From: Lolliginicoccus suaedae
GTDB lineage: Bacteria; Actinomycetota; Actinomycetes; Mycobacteriales; Mycobacteriaceae
DNA length: 64,000 nucleotides
Assembly (NCBI RefSeq): GCF_008312885.1
Contig: NZ_VSSO01000002.1
Coordinates: forward strand, 297,846 to 361,845
Direction: 5' to 3'
Numbering within the stretch: position 1 is the first letter of the stretch; each line of letters starts with the position of its first letter. Below are positions 21,552-31,708 of this stretch, piece after piece. Position numbers and translations under genes: made by a program. Below the pieces are notes generated by a model. It worked only from the letters and a program-made list of their open reading frames with translations, was not told the origin of the DNA and made no database searches.

Positions 21552-22028
21552 GGGTCCAGGGTACTGATACGTGGAGGTGAAGCGGTAGGGCGCGCGGGCA
21601 GGGGAGCGCGGCGTGCCGGTTTCGTGGCATTCCTGGTGTTCTGGGCCGCGAAGCGTGGCGCCAGGTTGAATTGCGAGAAATGTTGTTGCACAAAAGAATC
21701 TGTGCAGAGATGTGACCGTGTGCCGGAGGGATTAACGTGGGTGCAGGCAGCGGTAGTGCGTCGACCTGGTCACCTTCCCGTCTCGGAGGCAAATCCAAGG
21801 TTGCATTTAGCGCAGTTAGTACCTAAGTTTGTTGCCAGTGTGACTCACACAACACTTGATGGCCAACTGTGATCCAGAGATCGCGTGTTGGTGATTGACG
21901 GGGCTGGTGATCTCTGCATCCCACAGGATGCGCGGGATCGCTTGCGGGGGAAGCGCGTACAGCCTAGCGCTGGTCTGCGTGCAAGAACACGACCGCAGGG
22001 GGCCGGAAGTAGGGAGTCAGCGAAGGTG
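21552..22028. other. Long divergent intergenic region between ponA2 and whiB4
   Basis: 477 bases without a convincing gene. It holds an inverted repeat TGCACA-N8-TGTGCA (21687-21706) and a 13-base palindrome GTGTGACTCACAC (21838-21850, only the centre base unpaired), both plausible regulator sites for whiB4 or ponA2. The lower half is relatively AT-rich, suggesting the whiB4 promoter lies there. No conserved RNA recognised. Confidence 0.4.
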
Positions 22029-22412
22029 ATGAATCAATCGGGGCCTGTAGCACCCAGCGCATCGATCAAGCGACCCGCGCAACGCCGTGGCGGTGGCCTC
22101 CCGATGACAGCCACTATGTCGACGGAGGAAGCCGAGGCTCGCATCGCGTGGGTGTCCCAGGCCCGGTGCCGCGGCATCGACCCCGACGTGCTCTTCGTCA
22201 GGGGAGCAGCGCAGCGCAAGGCCGCCACTATCTGCCGGCACTGCCCGGTCGTCCTCGAGTGTGGCGCCGACGCCCTCGATAATCGCGTCGAGTTCGGTGT
22301 CTGGGGCGGAATGACCGAGCGGCAGCGTCGCGCCCTGCTCAAGCAGCACCCGGAGGTGGAGTCCTGGGCCGAGTTCTTCTCCACGCAGCGCGCCCAGCAA
22401 TCAGCGGGCTGA
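22029..22412 (+). CDS. whiB4: WhiB family iron-sulfur regulator, WhiB4 type
   Basis: About 127 residues. Four conserved cysteines for a 4Fe-4S cluster (one in ARCRGID, then CRHC and LEC), followed by the family turn GVWGGMTERQRR and a basic C-terminus. The stretch DPDVLFVRGAAQRKA and the position next to ponA2 and the Get3-like pair match mycobacterial WhiB4 (Rv3681c), a redox-responsive DNA-binding protein. Start ATG 22029 (or overlapping GTG 22026) follows AGGGAG; an ATG at 22104 would give a shorter form. Hairpin element copy 3 follows. Confidence 0.93.
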   Translation: MNQSGPVAPSASIKRPAQRRGGGLPMTATMSTEEAEARIAWVSQARCRGIDPDVLFVRGAAQRKAATICRHCPVVLECGADALDNRVEFGVWGGMTERQRRALLKQHPEVESWAEFFSTQRAQQSAG

Positions 22413-22518
22413 CGAGGGCGATCGACGGCAAGCCACCCAGCGGACCGAGAGGGGAAGCTCAGTCGCGCTGGGCTTGTCGAAGGCCCAATGCCCGGGGTGC
22501 GAGCCACGGTGTACACCG

Positions 22519-22588
22519 CAAACGCGATAGAAACGACGCCAGGACCAAGGCGGTTTCTATCGCGTTTGGCGGTTTCCGGTGCTTTTGC
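22519..22588. repeat. Dispersed hairpin element, copy 3
   Basis: Exact 15-base inverted repeat CAAACGCGATAGAAA (22519-22533) and its complement (22554-22568). The loop holds CGCC/GGCG pairing. To the right come GGCGGTTTCCG and the outer box GTGCTTTTGC (22579-22588). The right flank from the arm to the outer box is nearly the reverse complement of the left flank of copy 1. It sits between the convergent whiB4 and Get3-like genes. Confidence 0.87.
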
Positions 22589-22640
22589 CCCTGAACGCCC
22601 GCTCGGCCCGAGCCAAGCCTGCTAATGCCCGCGCCGCCGG

Positions 22641-23810
22641 CTAATGCTTGCGCCAGAGCTCCGCGATCGCCCGCAGCGACGAGAGGTCGGATACCTCGTA
22701 GGGCAGCGAGCGAACCTTCGCCACCGGCACCCGCGGATGCGCGAGAGTGAAACGGGTGAGCAGCCGCTGCTCCCGCTTCTCCGTCGTGGCCCTGTCCGCA
22801 TGGATGGCGAGCACCGCTGATGCGAGCGCGGTCTCCGCGCTGGCAGCATCCCCGGTCGCGAGCTCCTCCGAAGCGAGGCGCGCACGATCGGCATCGATAT
22901 CGGTCAACGTCTGATGGGTGCGATTGAGCAGCAGGCCCGCGAGCGGCATGCCCTCCTTGGTGAGGCGGTTGACGAAGAACGACGCCTCCCGCAGCGGATC
23001 CGGCTCGGCGGCCGCGATCACCATGAACTCCGTGCCCGGAGCGCGCAGCATGTCGTAGGTGCGGTTGGCGCGCTCCCGGAACCCACCGAACAGCGAGTCC
23101 AGCGAGCGAACGAAGCTCGACGCGTCCGAGAGCATCTCCGAACCGACGATGGTGGAGACGCCCTTCATCGCCAGCCCGAGCGCGCCCGTGACGATCTTGC
23201 CGAGGCCGCGGCCCGGAGCCATGAACAGGCGGATCATGCGGCCATCGAGGAACGTGCCGAGCCGCTGCGGCGCATCGAGGAAGTCCAGCGCGTTACGCGA
23301 CGGAGGAGTGTCGACGATGATGAGGTCCCAGCGCTTCTGGTGCACGAGCTGGCCGAGCTTCTCCATCGCCATGTATTCCTGCGTGCCCGAGAACGACGAC
23401 GCCACGGTCTGGTAGAACGGGTTCGCCAGCACCGCTGCGGCCCGCTCCGGCGAGGAATGCTCCTGCACCATCTCATCGAACGTGCGCCGCATATCGAGCA
23501 TCATCGCGTGCAGCTCGCCCGTCGAGCCATCGAGCTCGACGCGCTGCGGAACGTTGTCGAGCGCATCGAGGCCGAGGGCCTGGGCAAGCCGGCGGGCCGG
23601 ATCGATCGTGAGCACCACGACCTTGCGCCCCATGTCGGCCGCCCGCACCGCCAGCGCTGCGGCCGTGGTGGTCTTGCCGACACCACCGGCGCCGCAGCAC
23701 ACCACGACGCGGGTCGAGGAATCAGCCAGGAAGCGATCCACGTTCAACCACGGGATTGACGAGTCCGGCACCGGGTCGACCGATGCGTCGTCGATATCGG
23801 GCATGCTCAT
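22641..23810 (-). CDS. ArsA/Get3-like ATPase, second of a pair
   Basis: 389 residues of the SIMIBI P-loop class. Walker [15 protein letters not shown] near residues 38-51, switch DPARRLAQ, and [14 protein letters not shown] in the middle. Homologous to M. tuberculosis Rv3680. The ATG overlaps the stop of the preceding Get3-like gene, so the two are coupled and likely form a heterodimer, as reported for the mycobacterial pair; their role there is linked to resisting toxic metabolites rather than arsenite export. No arsB-type partner is nearby. Confidence 0.9.
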   Translation of the reverse strand: MSMPDIDDASVDPVPDSSIPWLNVDRFLADSSTRVVVCCGAGGVGKTTTAAALAVRAADMGRKVVVLTIDPARRLAQALGLDALDNVPQRVELDGSTGELHAMMLDMRRTFDEMVQEHSSPERAAAVLANPFYQTVASSFSGTQEYMAMEKLGQLVHQKRWDLIIVDTPPSRNALDFLDAPQRLGTFLDGRMIRLFMAPGRGLGKIVTGALGLAMKGVSTIVGSEMLSDASSFVRSLDSLFGGFRERANRTYDMLRAPGTEFMVIAAAEPDPLREASFFVNRLTKEGMPLAGLLLNRTHQTLTDIDADRARLASEELATGDAASAETALASAVLAIHADRATTEKREQRLLTRFTLAHPRVPVAKVRSLPYEVSDLSSLRAIAELWRKH

Positions 23811-24811
23811 CAGTGGACCCCTTGCTCCGTCAGGATCTGTGCCAGCTCGTAGAGCCCACCGAGATCGACTCCGTCGGTCATGGTGGGAAGCACGAGCTGC
23901 GGGATGTCGATCTCCTCGAGCTGCCGGGCGCTCTCCTGCTGCGCGCGGGTGCGCGCCGCCTGCTCCGCCGCCTCCACGAGGAGGCCGTCGAGCTCGGCGT
24001 CGGTGACGGTGATGCCAGCCTTGCCGAGCCCCGCGCGGATCGACTCCCGATCGAGCTCGTTGGCCTGTGCGGCATCGAGGAGCTCGGACGGCAGGTGCTC
24101 CTTGTCCGTCCGGTTCACGATGATCGAGCCCACGCGCAGCTCCTTCTCCGTGAGCTCCTTGACGGCGTCGATGGTCTCCTGCACGGGGAGCGATTCGAGC
24201 AGCGTCACGAGGTGGATCATGGTGTCATCGGAGTGGAGCAGCTTGACCACTCCATCGCTCTGGCTGCGGATCGGTCCCGACTTCGCGAGGTCCGACATGG
24301 CCTTGGTCACATCGAGGAACGTGCCGATGCGGCCCGTCGGCGGGGCATCGACGACGATCGCGTCGTAGACGTGCTGCCCGCGCTCGTCGCGGCGGATGAC
24401 GCATTCCTTGATCTTGCCGGTCAGCAGCACATCGCGCAGGCCGGGCGCCAGCGTGGTGGCGAACTCGATGGCCCCGACCCTGCGCATCGCCTTGCCCGCG
24501 ATGCCGAGGCTGTAGAACATGTCGAGGTACTCGAGGAACGCCGCCTCGATATCGACGGCCAGCGCCTTGACCTCGCCGCCGTCATCGGCCGCCGCTACTC
24601 GCGTCTCCGCGTAGGGCAGCGGGGGGATGTCGAACAGCTGGGCTATGCCCTGGCGCCCCTCGAGCTCGGCGAGCAGCACGCGTCGCCCGCCCGCCGCGAG
24701 GGCGAGGGCGAGCGAGGCGGCGACGGTCGACTTGCCGGTGCCGCCCTTGCCGCTGATGAAGTGGAGCCGGGCGCGGGCGGCCTTGCGGGACCACGAGTCG
24801 GAGCTAGACAC
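23810..24811 (-). CDS. ArsA/Get3-like ATPase, first of a pair
   Basis: 333 residues with Walker [14 protein letters not shown] near 20-32, the signature lysine of the deviant P-loop included, and [14 protein letters not shown]. Homologous to Rv3679. Starts with GTG 24811, shortly after the AT-rich palindrome at 24818-24829 that separates it from the divergent DUF4177-ridA pair. Its stop overlaps the next gene by a few bases. The pair lacks the metal-binding cysteines expected of true ArsA. Confidence 0.9.
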   Translation of the reverse strand: MSSSDSWSRKAARARLHFISGKGGTGKSTVAASLALALAAGGRRVLLAELEGRQGIAQLFDIPPLPYAETRVAAADDGGEVKALAVDIEAAFLEYLDMFYSLGIAGKAMRRVGAIEFATTLAPGLRDVLLTGKIKECVIRRDERGQHVYDAIVVDAPPTGRIGTFLDVTKAMSDLAKSGPIRSQSDGVVKLLHSDDTMIHLVTLLESLPVQETIDAVKELTEKELRVGSIIVNRTDKEHLPSELLDAAQANELDRESIRAGLGKAGITVTDAELDGLLVEAAEQAARTRAQQESARQLEEIDIPQLVLPTMTDGVDLGGLYELAQILTEQGVH

Positions 24812-24817
24812 GGTACG

Positions 24818-24829
24818 AGCTTATAAGCT
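24818..24829. promoter_or_regulatory. Palindrome between divergent Get3-like and DUF4177 operons
   Basis: AGCTTATAAGCT is a perfect 12-base palindrome, AT-rich at its core, in a gap of only 53 bases between the two divergent start codons. It contains TATAAG, a possible -10 for the minus-strand operon. It is well placed to control both operons together; the regulator is unknown. Confidence 0.45.
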
Positions 24830-24864
24830 GCACCGTGGGTAGTGGCCCGACTAGGGTGGTTTTT

Positions 24865-25032
24865 ATGTCTGAGATCACCCGCTGGGAGTATGCCACCGTT
24901 CCCCTCCTCACTCACGCGACCAAGGCGATCCTTGATCAGTGGGGGCAGGACGGCTGGGAGCTTGTCACTGTGCTGCCCGGCCCCACTGGCGAGCAGCACG
25001 TCGCCTACCTGAAGAGGGGGCTATCCTCATGA
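24865..25032 (+). CDS. DUF4177 family small protein
   Basis: 55 residues, MSEITRWEYATVPLL onwards, matching the short DUF4177 proteins found at this locus in mycobacteria (Rv3678A). WEYATVPL and GWELVTV are the family features. TAGGGT at 24853-24858 lies 6 bases before the ATG, so the message is probably leaderless. Its stop overlaps the start of ridA (ATGA). Function unknown. Confidence 0.8.
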   Translation: MSEITRWEYATVPLLTHATKAILDQWGQDGWELVTVLPGPTGEQHVAYLKRGLSS

Positions 25033-25493
25033 GCCCCACCGCGAGCGCGCGCCTCAAGGAACTCGGCCTCGCCCTGCCACCCGTGGTGCCACCCGTCGCC
25101 GCATATGTTCCCGCGCTGCGGGCCGGTGACTTCGTCTACACCTCGGGGCAGCTCCCGCTGGTGGCCGGGGAGCTGCAGGCCGCGGGCAAGGTGGGCGCGG
25201 AGGTCACGCCCGAGCAAGCCCAGGGCATGGCCCGCATCTGTGGGCTCAACGCGCTCGCCGCGATCGATGCGCTCGTCGGCATCGATGCGGTGGAGCAGGT
25301 CGTCAAGGTCGTGGGCTTCGTCGCCTCGGCTTCCGGGTTCAACGGCCAGCCCCAGGTGATCAATGGCGCGTCCGAGCTGTTCGGCGAGGTCTTCGGCGAT
25401 GCGGGCAAGCATGCCCGTTCCGCCGTCGGTGTCGCCGAGCTGCCCCTCAACGCCGCCGTCGAGGTCGAGGTCATCGTGCGGGTCAGCGGATAG
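25029..25493 (+). CDS. RidA-family (YjgF/YER057c/UK114) protein
   Basis: 154 residues. RidA enzymes hydrolyse reactive imine/enamine intermediates of amino-acid metabolism, though this subgroup (Rv3678c-like) is less studied. FVYTSGQLPLVAGEL and the C-terminal VGVAELPLNAAVEVEVI are the family landmarks; in place of the arginine usual in catalytic RidA the last motif reads VAELPLNA, so imine deaminase activity is uncertain. ATGA overlap with the DUF4177 gene indicates coupling. Confidence 0.85.
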   Translation: MSPTASARLKELGLALPPVVPPVAAYVPALRAGDFVYTSGQLPLVAGELQAAGKVGAEVTPEQAQGMARICGLNALAAIDALVGIDAVEQVVKVVGFVASASGFNGQPQVINGASELFGEVFGDAGKHARSAVGVAELPLNAAVEVEVIVRVSG

Positions 25494-25531
25494 GAAGCCC
25501 GCTCGCTCATCGGCGGGCACACGAAGCGCAA

Positions 25532-25563
25532 CGATCCCCGGGCCTCGCGAGGCCCGGGGATCG
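25532..25563. terminator. Bidirectional terminator-like palindrome
   Basis: A perfect 32-base palindrome (CGATCCCCGGGCCTC and its exact complement around the central GC) between the convergent ridA and isocitrate dehydrogenase genes. It can form the same hairpin in either transcript. Confidence 0.75.
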
Positions 25564-25584
25564 GTCGTTCGCCCTAGGCCGGGA

Positions 25585-27822
<2,238 letters not shown>

Positions 27823-27849
27823 AGGTTCTTCTCTTCCCGCGTTCGCTAG

Positions 27850-27897
27850 CTAGTTGTCTGGCGCCGTGACGGTCGTGAATCCGATGATAGTGGGCAT
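27850..27897 (-). CDS. Possible 15-residue ORF upstream of icd
   Basis: MPTIIGFTTVTAPDN with GGGAGGAG closely upstream of its ATG (27897) and a TAG stop 27 bases before the icd start. The strong ribosome binding site is the only support. It could be a leader or a chance frame; no amino acid is over-represented in a way that suggests attenuation. Confidence 0.25.
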   Translation of the reverse strand: MPTIIGFTTVTAPDN

Positions 27898-27944
27898 GGC
27901 TCCTCCCGGTGGGGTGGTTGCGGGGCCGCGCGCGGACGGCTGGA

Positions 27945-29003
27945 TCAGCCGAGCCCGATCCGGGACCGGCAGCGCCACTCCAGGTAGCCCACGAACATCC
28001 AGAACTTGGCGAACACCGGATTGGTGGTGCCGCCATCGTGATACCGCTTGTAGAGCTGCTGGACGATGCCAGCGAGGCGGAACAATCCATACACCTCGTA
28101 GAACGTCCAGTCGTCGAGCGTGATCCCGGTGCGCGCGCAATAGTGCTGCACCACCTCGTCGCGCGTCATCATGCCGGGAAGGTGCGTGGGCTGCCGGCGG
28201 GTCTGCTGCATGACCTCGTCATCATCGGCCTGCACCCAGTACGCCAGCGATGCCCCGAGCTCCATCAGCGGATCCCCGAGGGTGGCCATCTCCCAGTCGA
28301 GGATGCCGATCACGCGAAGGGTGTCCAGCGAGTCGAACACGACATTGTCGAACCGGAAGTCGTTGTGGATCAGGCAGGTCGCCACATCGGGGGGCTGGTT
28401 GCCGGCCAGCCAGCGCATCACGGCCTCGAAATCCGGCACATTGTCGGTGCGGGCGCGCCGGTAGCGGTCCGACCAGCCGCTCACCTGCCGAGCGACATAG
28501 CCGGTGCCCTTGCCGAGATCGCGCAGTCCAGCGGCATCGATGTCGATGCCATGCAGCTCGACGAGCCGGTCGAGCATCTGCGTGCAGGCCTTTCGCGCCC
28601 CGTCGGGCGTCAGCTCGGCGCCCTCGGGCAGGTCGCGCCGCAGGATCACGCCGGAGAGGCGCTCCATCACATAGAACTCCGAGCCGATCACGGATTCGTC
28701 GGTGCACAGCGCCAGCATCTCCGGGACATGCGGGAACACGGGCGCGATGGCTTGCTGCACGCGGAACTCGCGCTGCATGTCGTGCGCCGAGGCGGCCCGG
28801 TGTCCTCCCGGAGGACGGCGCAGCACCAGCTCCCGGCCGGGGTACTCCAGCAGGTAGGTCAGGTTCGAGGCACCACCGGGGAACTGCCGCACCGCGGGCA
28901 GCGAGCCAAGCCCCTCGATGTGCTCCGCGAGCCAGGCGTGCAGGCGCGCGACATCGAACGCGTCATCCTCGCGCGGGGCGATCGTCGCGTCGCCGCCGCT
29001 CAA
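27945..29003 (-). CDS. Phosphotransferase family protein (APH/ACAD10-11-like kinase)
   Basis: 352 residues with the aminoglycoside-phosphotransferase/choline-kinase fold: an N-terminal lobe with GGASNLTYLLEY and ELVLRRPPGG, and a C-terminal lobe with the catalytic loop LIHNDFRFDNVVF (about residues 217-229) and ILDWEMATLGDP (metal-binding DWE). This subgroup accompanies acyl-CoA dehydrogenases and resembles the kinase part of ACAD10/11, which phosphorylates 4-hydroxyacyl-CoAs. I choose TTG 29003: GGAGG is just upstream and it overlaps the stop of the SDR gene. Pathway role inferred from the operon. Confidence 0.85.
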   Translation of the reverse strand: MSGGDATIAPREDDAFDVARLHAWLAEHIEGLGSLPAVRQFPGGASNLTYLLEYPGRELVLRRPPGGHRAASAHDMQREFRVQQAIAPVFPHVPEMLALCTDESVIGSEFYVMERLSGVILRRDLPEGAELTPDGARKACTQMLDRLVELHGIDIDAAGLRDLGKGTGYVARQVSGWSDRYRRARTDNVPDFEAVMRWLAGNQPPDVATCLIHNDFRFDNVVFDSLDTLRVIGILDWEMATLGDPLMELGASLAYWVQADDDEVMQQTRRQPTHLPGMMTRDEVVQHYCARTGITLDDWTFYEVYGLFRLAGIVQQLYKRYHDGGTTNPVFAKFWMFVGYLEWRCRSRIGLG

Positions 29004-29761
29004 CTCAGCCTCCGCACCACGCTTAGCGGCGCGAACCGCATGACCTGGGCCAGCACCGTCCACGGCCAGCCCGGAACATAGGCTTTCGCCGGCTCGCGCT
29101 CGATCGCTTTCACCAGGGCGCGCGCGCCCGATCGCGCGTCGGTCATCAAGGGTGTCTTGCCGGCCTGCGCGGTCATCTCGGACTCGATGTAGCCGGGCAT
29201 GATCGTCGTGACCGCGATGGGGGAGCGCAGGTGCTGCATGCGGATGCCCTCGGCAAGGGAGGCAGCCGCGGCCTTGGTCGCCGCATAGGTGGTGATGTTG
29301 CCGCGCATGCCACGCACCGCGCTGACCGACGAGATCACCACGAGGTGGCCGGCATCCTGGGCGTGGAAGATCTCCAGCGCGGCCTCGCATTGCGCGAGCA
29401 GGCCGATCACATTGGTCTCGGCGGTCTGCCGGTTCGCCTCGAAGCTCCCGGTGCCCAGTGGCTGGCCCTTGCCGAGGCCGGCGTTGGCGATCACCCGGTC
29501 GATGCCGCCGAGCTCGTCGCGCAGCTCCCCGAACACGCGGAAGACGGCATCGTGATCGTTCACATCGAGCGCGCGGACCGCGACCGTGATGCCTGGGTGC
29601 GCGGACCGCAGCTCGGTGGCGAGCTGCTCGAGGCGGTCGGTGCGGCGCGCGCACAGGGCCAGGTCGCGCCCCATCGCCGCGAACTCCCGCGCCATTCCCT
29701 CACCGAGACCGGAGCTCGCGCCCGTGATGAGGATCTTCTGCCGAGTGGTGGCCATGGTCAT
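29000..29761 (-). CDS. Short-chain dehydrogenase/reductase
   Basis: 253 residues of the classical SDR family. NAD(P) motif TGASSGLGEG near 14-23, NAGLGKG near 95, and the Ser-Tyr-Lys triad in VISSVSA (about 146), TTYAATKAA (Tyr about 159, Lys about 163). Oxidoreductase acting on an alcohol or ketone. Its stop overlaps the start of the phosphotransferase gene and its start overlaps the stop of the acyl-CoA dehydrogenase gene, so the three are one tightly coupled operon. Confidence 0.9.
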   Translation of the reverse strand: MTMATTRQKILITGASSGLGEGMAREFAAMGRDLALCARRTDRLEQLATELRSAHPGITVAVRALDVNDHDAVFRVFGELRDELGGIDRVIANAGLGKGQPLGTGSFEANRQTAETNVIGLLAQCEAALEIFHAQDAGHLVVISSVSAVRGMRGNITTYAATKAAAASLAEGIRMQHLRSPIAVTTIMPGYIESEMTAQAGKTPLMTDARSGARALVKAIEREPAKAYVPGWPWTVLAQVMRFAPLSVVRRLS

Positions 29762-31011
29762 GCTCCGTTCCGGTTCCTATCGCGATGCTTGGCGAGCTCC
29801 AGGCGCGAGACTACTCCGAGGTGCACCTCGTCCGGGCCGTCCGCGAGGCGCAGCGAGCGCGCGGCAGCGAACGCCGCGGCGAGCGGATAGTCCCCGGTCA
29901 GGCCGCCCGCGCCATGCAGCTGGATGGCCATGTCCACGACCTCCTGGGCCATGCGCGGCACCGACGCCTTGATCTGGGATAGCTCCGAGAGCGCGCCGAG
30001 CGGTCCGTGCTGGTCGAGCAGCCACGCGGTGTGCAGGACGTGCAGCCGGGCCTGGTTGATGGCGATGCGGGCCTGGGCCATGCGCTCGCGGTTCCCGCCG
30101 AGGTTGGCGAGCGGCTTGCCGAACGCGGTGCGCGTCGTCGAGCGGCGCGCGGCGAGCTCGAGAGCGCGCTCGGCGAGACCGATCAACCGCATGCAGTGAT
30201 GGATGCGACCGGGTCCGAGCCGGCCCTGCGCGATCTCGAATCCCCGGCCTGGCCCGGCGATGATGTTCTCCCGGGGCACCCGCACGTCGGTGAAGGTGAC
30301 CTCGCCATGCCCATAGGGCTCGTCCTGGAAGCCGAGGACGTCGAGCATGCGGGTCACGACCATTCCAGGGGCGCCCATGGGCACGAGCACCATCGAGTGA
30401 CGCTGGTGGCGGTCGGCGTCAGGATCGGTGAGCGCCATGACGATCACGAAGGCGCAGTCAGGATGGCCGATGCCGGTGGAGAACCACTTGTGGCCATTGA
30501 CCACCACCTCGTCGCCGTCGAGCACCGCGGTGGCGGTCATATTGGTGGCGTCCGAGGAGGCGACCTCGGGCTCGGTCATGCAGAACGCGGAGCGGATCTC
30601 GCCGCGCAGCAGCGGCAGCAGCCATTGCTCCTGCTGCCCCTCGGTGCCGTAGTGGACGAGTACCTCGGCGTTGCCGGTATCCGGGGCATTGCAGTTGAAC
30701 ACTTCCGGCGCGATGGCGTGGCGACCCATCAGCTCGGCACTAGGGGCGTAGTCGATGTTGCTCAGCCCGGGCCCGTGCCCGGTGCGCCGCGCGTACGCGG
30801 GCGGGAGGAAGAGATTCCACAAACCAGCCTCGCGGGCGCGCTGCTTCAGGGTATTCATGAGGGGCGGCACGCTCCAGGGCGAGGCCTGGGAACGGAGTTG
30901 CTCGTGGTACTCCTGCTCGACCGGGGCTATCTCGCTGGTGATGAATTCCCCGACCCGGTTACGGTACTCGGAAGCGGTAGCGGAGGCCGAGAAGTCCATG
31001 GCGGCCACCAT
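29758..31011 (-). CDS. Acyl-CoA dehydrogenase family protein
   Basis: 417 residues. FAD-dependent alpha,beta-dehydrogenation of an acyl-CoA. Family signatures: FCMTEPEVASSDATN near 142-156, the substrate and flavin-binding WFSTGIGHP, ARRSTTRTAFGKPLA and QLHGAGGLTGDYPLA near the C-terminus. It resembles the ACAD10/11 type, which fits the adjacent kinase-like protein and SDR; together they may activate and degrade hydroxylated fatty acids. ATG 31011 is used; ATG 30999 is possible. Probably repressed by the divergent TetR protein. Confidence 0.9.
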   Translation of the reverse strand: MVAAMDFSASATASEYRNRVGEFITSEIAPVEQEYHEQLRSQASPWSVPPLMNTLKQRAREAGLWNLFLPPAYARRTGHGPGLSNIDYAPSAELMGRHAIAPEVFNCNAPDTGNAEVLVHYGTEGQQEQWLLPLLRGEIRSAFCMTEPEVASSDATNMTATAVLDGDEVVVNGHKWFSTGIGHPDCAFVIVMALTDPDADRHQRHSMVLVPMGAPGMVVTRMLDVLGFQDEPYGHGEVTFTDVRVPRENIIAGPGRGFEIAQGRLGPGRIHHCMRLIGLAERALELAARRSTTRTAFGKPLANLGGNRERMAQARIAINQARLHVLHTAWLLDQHGPLGALSELSQIKASVPRMAQEVVDMAIQLHGAGGLTGDYPLAAAFAAARSLRLADGPDEVHLGVVSRLELAKHRDRNRNGA

Positions 31012-31019
31012 ACTCCGCT

Positions 31020-31036
31020 ATCAAGCATTGCTCGAT
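31020..31036. promoter_or_regulatory. Probable TetR operator of the acyl-CoA dehydrogenase operon
   Basis: ATCAAGCATTGCTCGAT, a 17-base odd palindrome with one mismatched pair, lies 9 bases upstream of the acyl-CoA dehydrogenase start and between it and the divergent TetR gene. Confidence 0.4.
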
Positions 31037-31111
31037 GAGTTTGCCGCGAGAACCCCGCCGCGACGACCCCCGCGAGCACTCCGCCCCAAGCAGCCCCAAG
31101 GAGGACCGCCC

Positions 31112-31708
31112 GTGAGCGACGGCGCCACCGCAACGCCCCCGCGCCGGAACCGGCAGAACCCGGATGAACGTCGCCGCCAGCTCATCGGCATCGGCCTCGA
31201 GATGCTCACCCGCCGACCGCTCCACCAGATCACCATCGACGAGGTGGCCATCGCCGCAGGCATCTCGCGCAGCCTGCTTTTCCATTACTTCCCCACCAAG
31301 CGGGACTACTACGCGGCCGTCATCCGGGCCGCCAGCAAGCGACTGCTGCGCGCCGCCCGCCAGGCCGGCACCGCCACCACCATCGAGGACATGCTCGACG
31401 GCTACCTCTCCTTCATCGAGCGCCGCCACCAGCCCTATGTGGCACTGTTCCAGTCCTCCGGCTCCGAGGACTGGATCCGCGAGATCCTCGCCGAGACCCG
31501 GGCCGCCCTCGTCGACCAGCTCATAGACCTGCTCGACCTGGACGAGCCACCCAGCGAACTGCTGCGCGCCGGGCTCGGTGCCTGGTTGTCCTTCGCCGAG
31601 GAGCTAGCGCTGGCCTGGGCGCGCACCAGCGCCGGAAGCCGCCAGGCGATCCTCGGCATGCTCAACGACACCTTGCACGCCGTGGTCCGCTCCGCCCTAT
31701 CGCAGTGA
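31112..31708 (+). CDS. TetR family transcriptional regulator
   Basis: 198 residues. Helix-turn-helix near residues 20-65 (ITIDEVAIAAGISRSLLFHYFPTKRDYY) and an all-helical ligand domain. GTG 31112 follows AAGGAGG at 31098-31104 with ideal spacing, so the longer open frame upstream is not used. Divergent from the acyl-CoA dehydrogenase-SDR-phosphotransferase operon, its likely target; an acyl-CoA ligand would be expected. Its 3' end overlaps the convergent oxidoreductase gene by 12 bases. Confidence 0.88.
   Translation: MSDGATATPPRRNRQNPDERRRQLIGIGLEMLTRRPLHQITIDEVAIAAGISRSLLFHYFPTKRDYYAAVIRAASKRLLRAARQAGTATTIEDMLDGYLSFIERRHQPYVALFQSSGSEDWIREILAETRAALVDQLIDLLDLDEPPSELLRAGLGAWLSFAEELALAWARTSAGSRQAILGMLNDTLHAVVRSALSQ

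Noticed and set aside
22641-24811. Arsenite-resistance operon
   Set aside because: The two ArsA-like ATPases lack metal-binding cysteines and no arsB, arsR or arsC is adjacent; synteny matches the Rv3679-Rv3680 pair.
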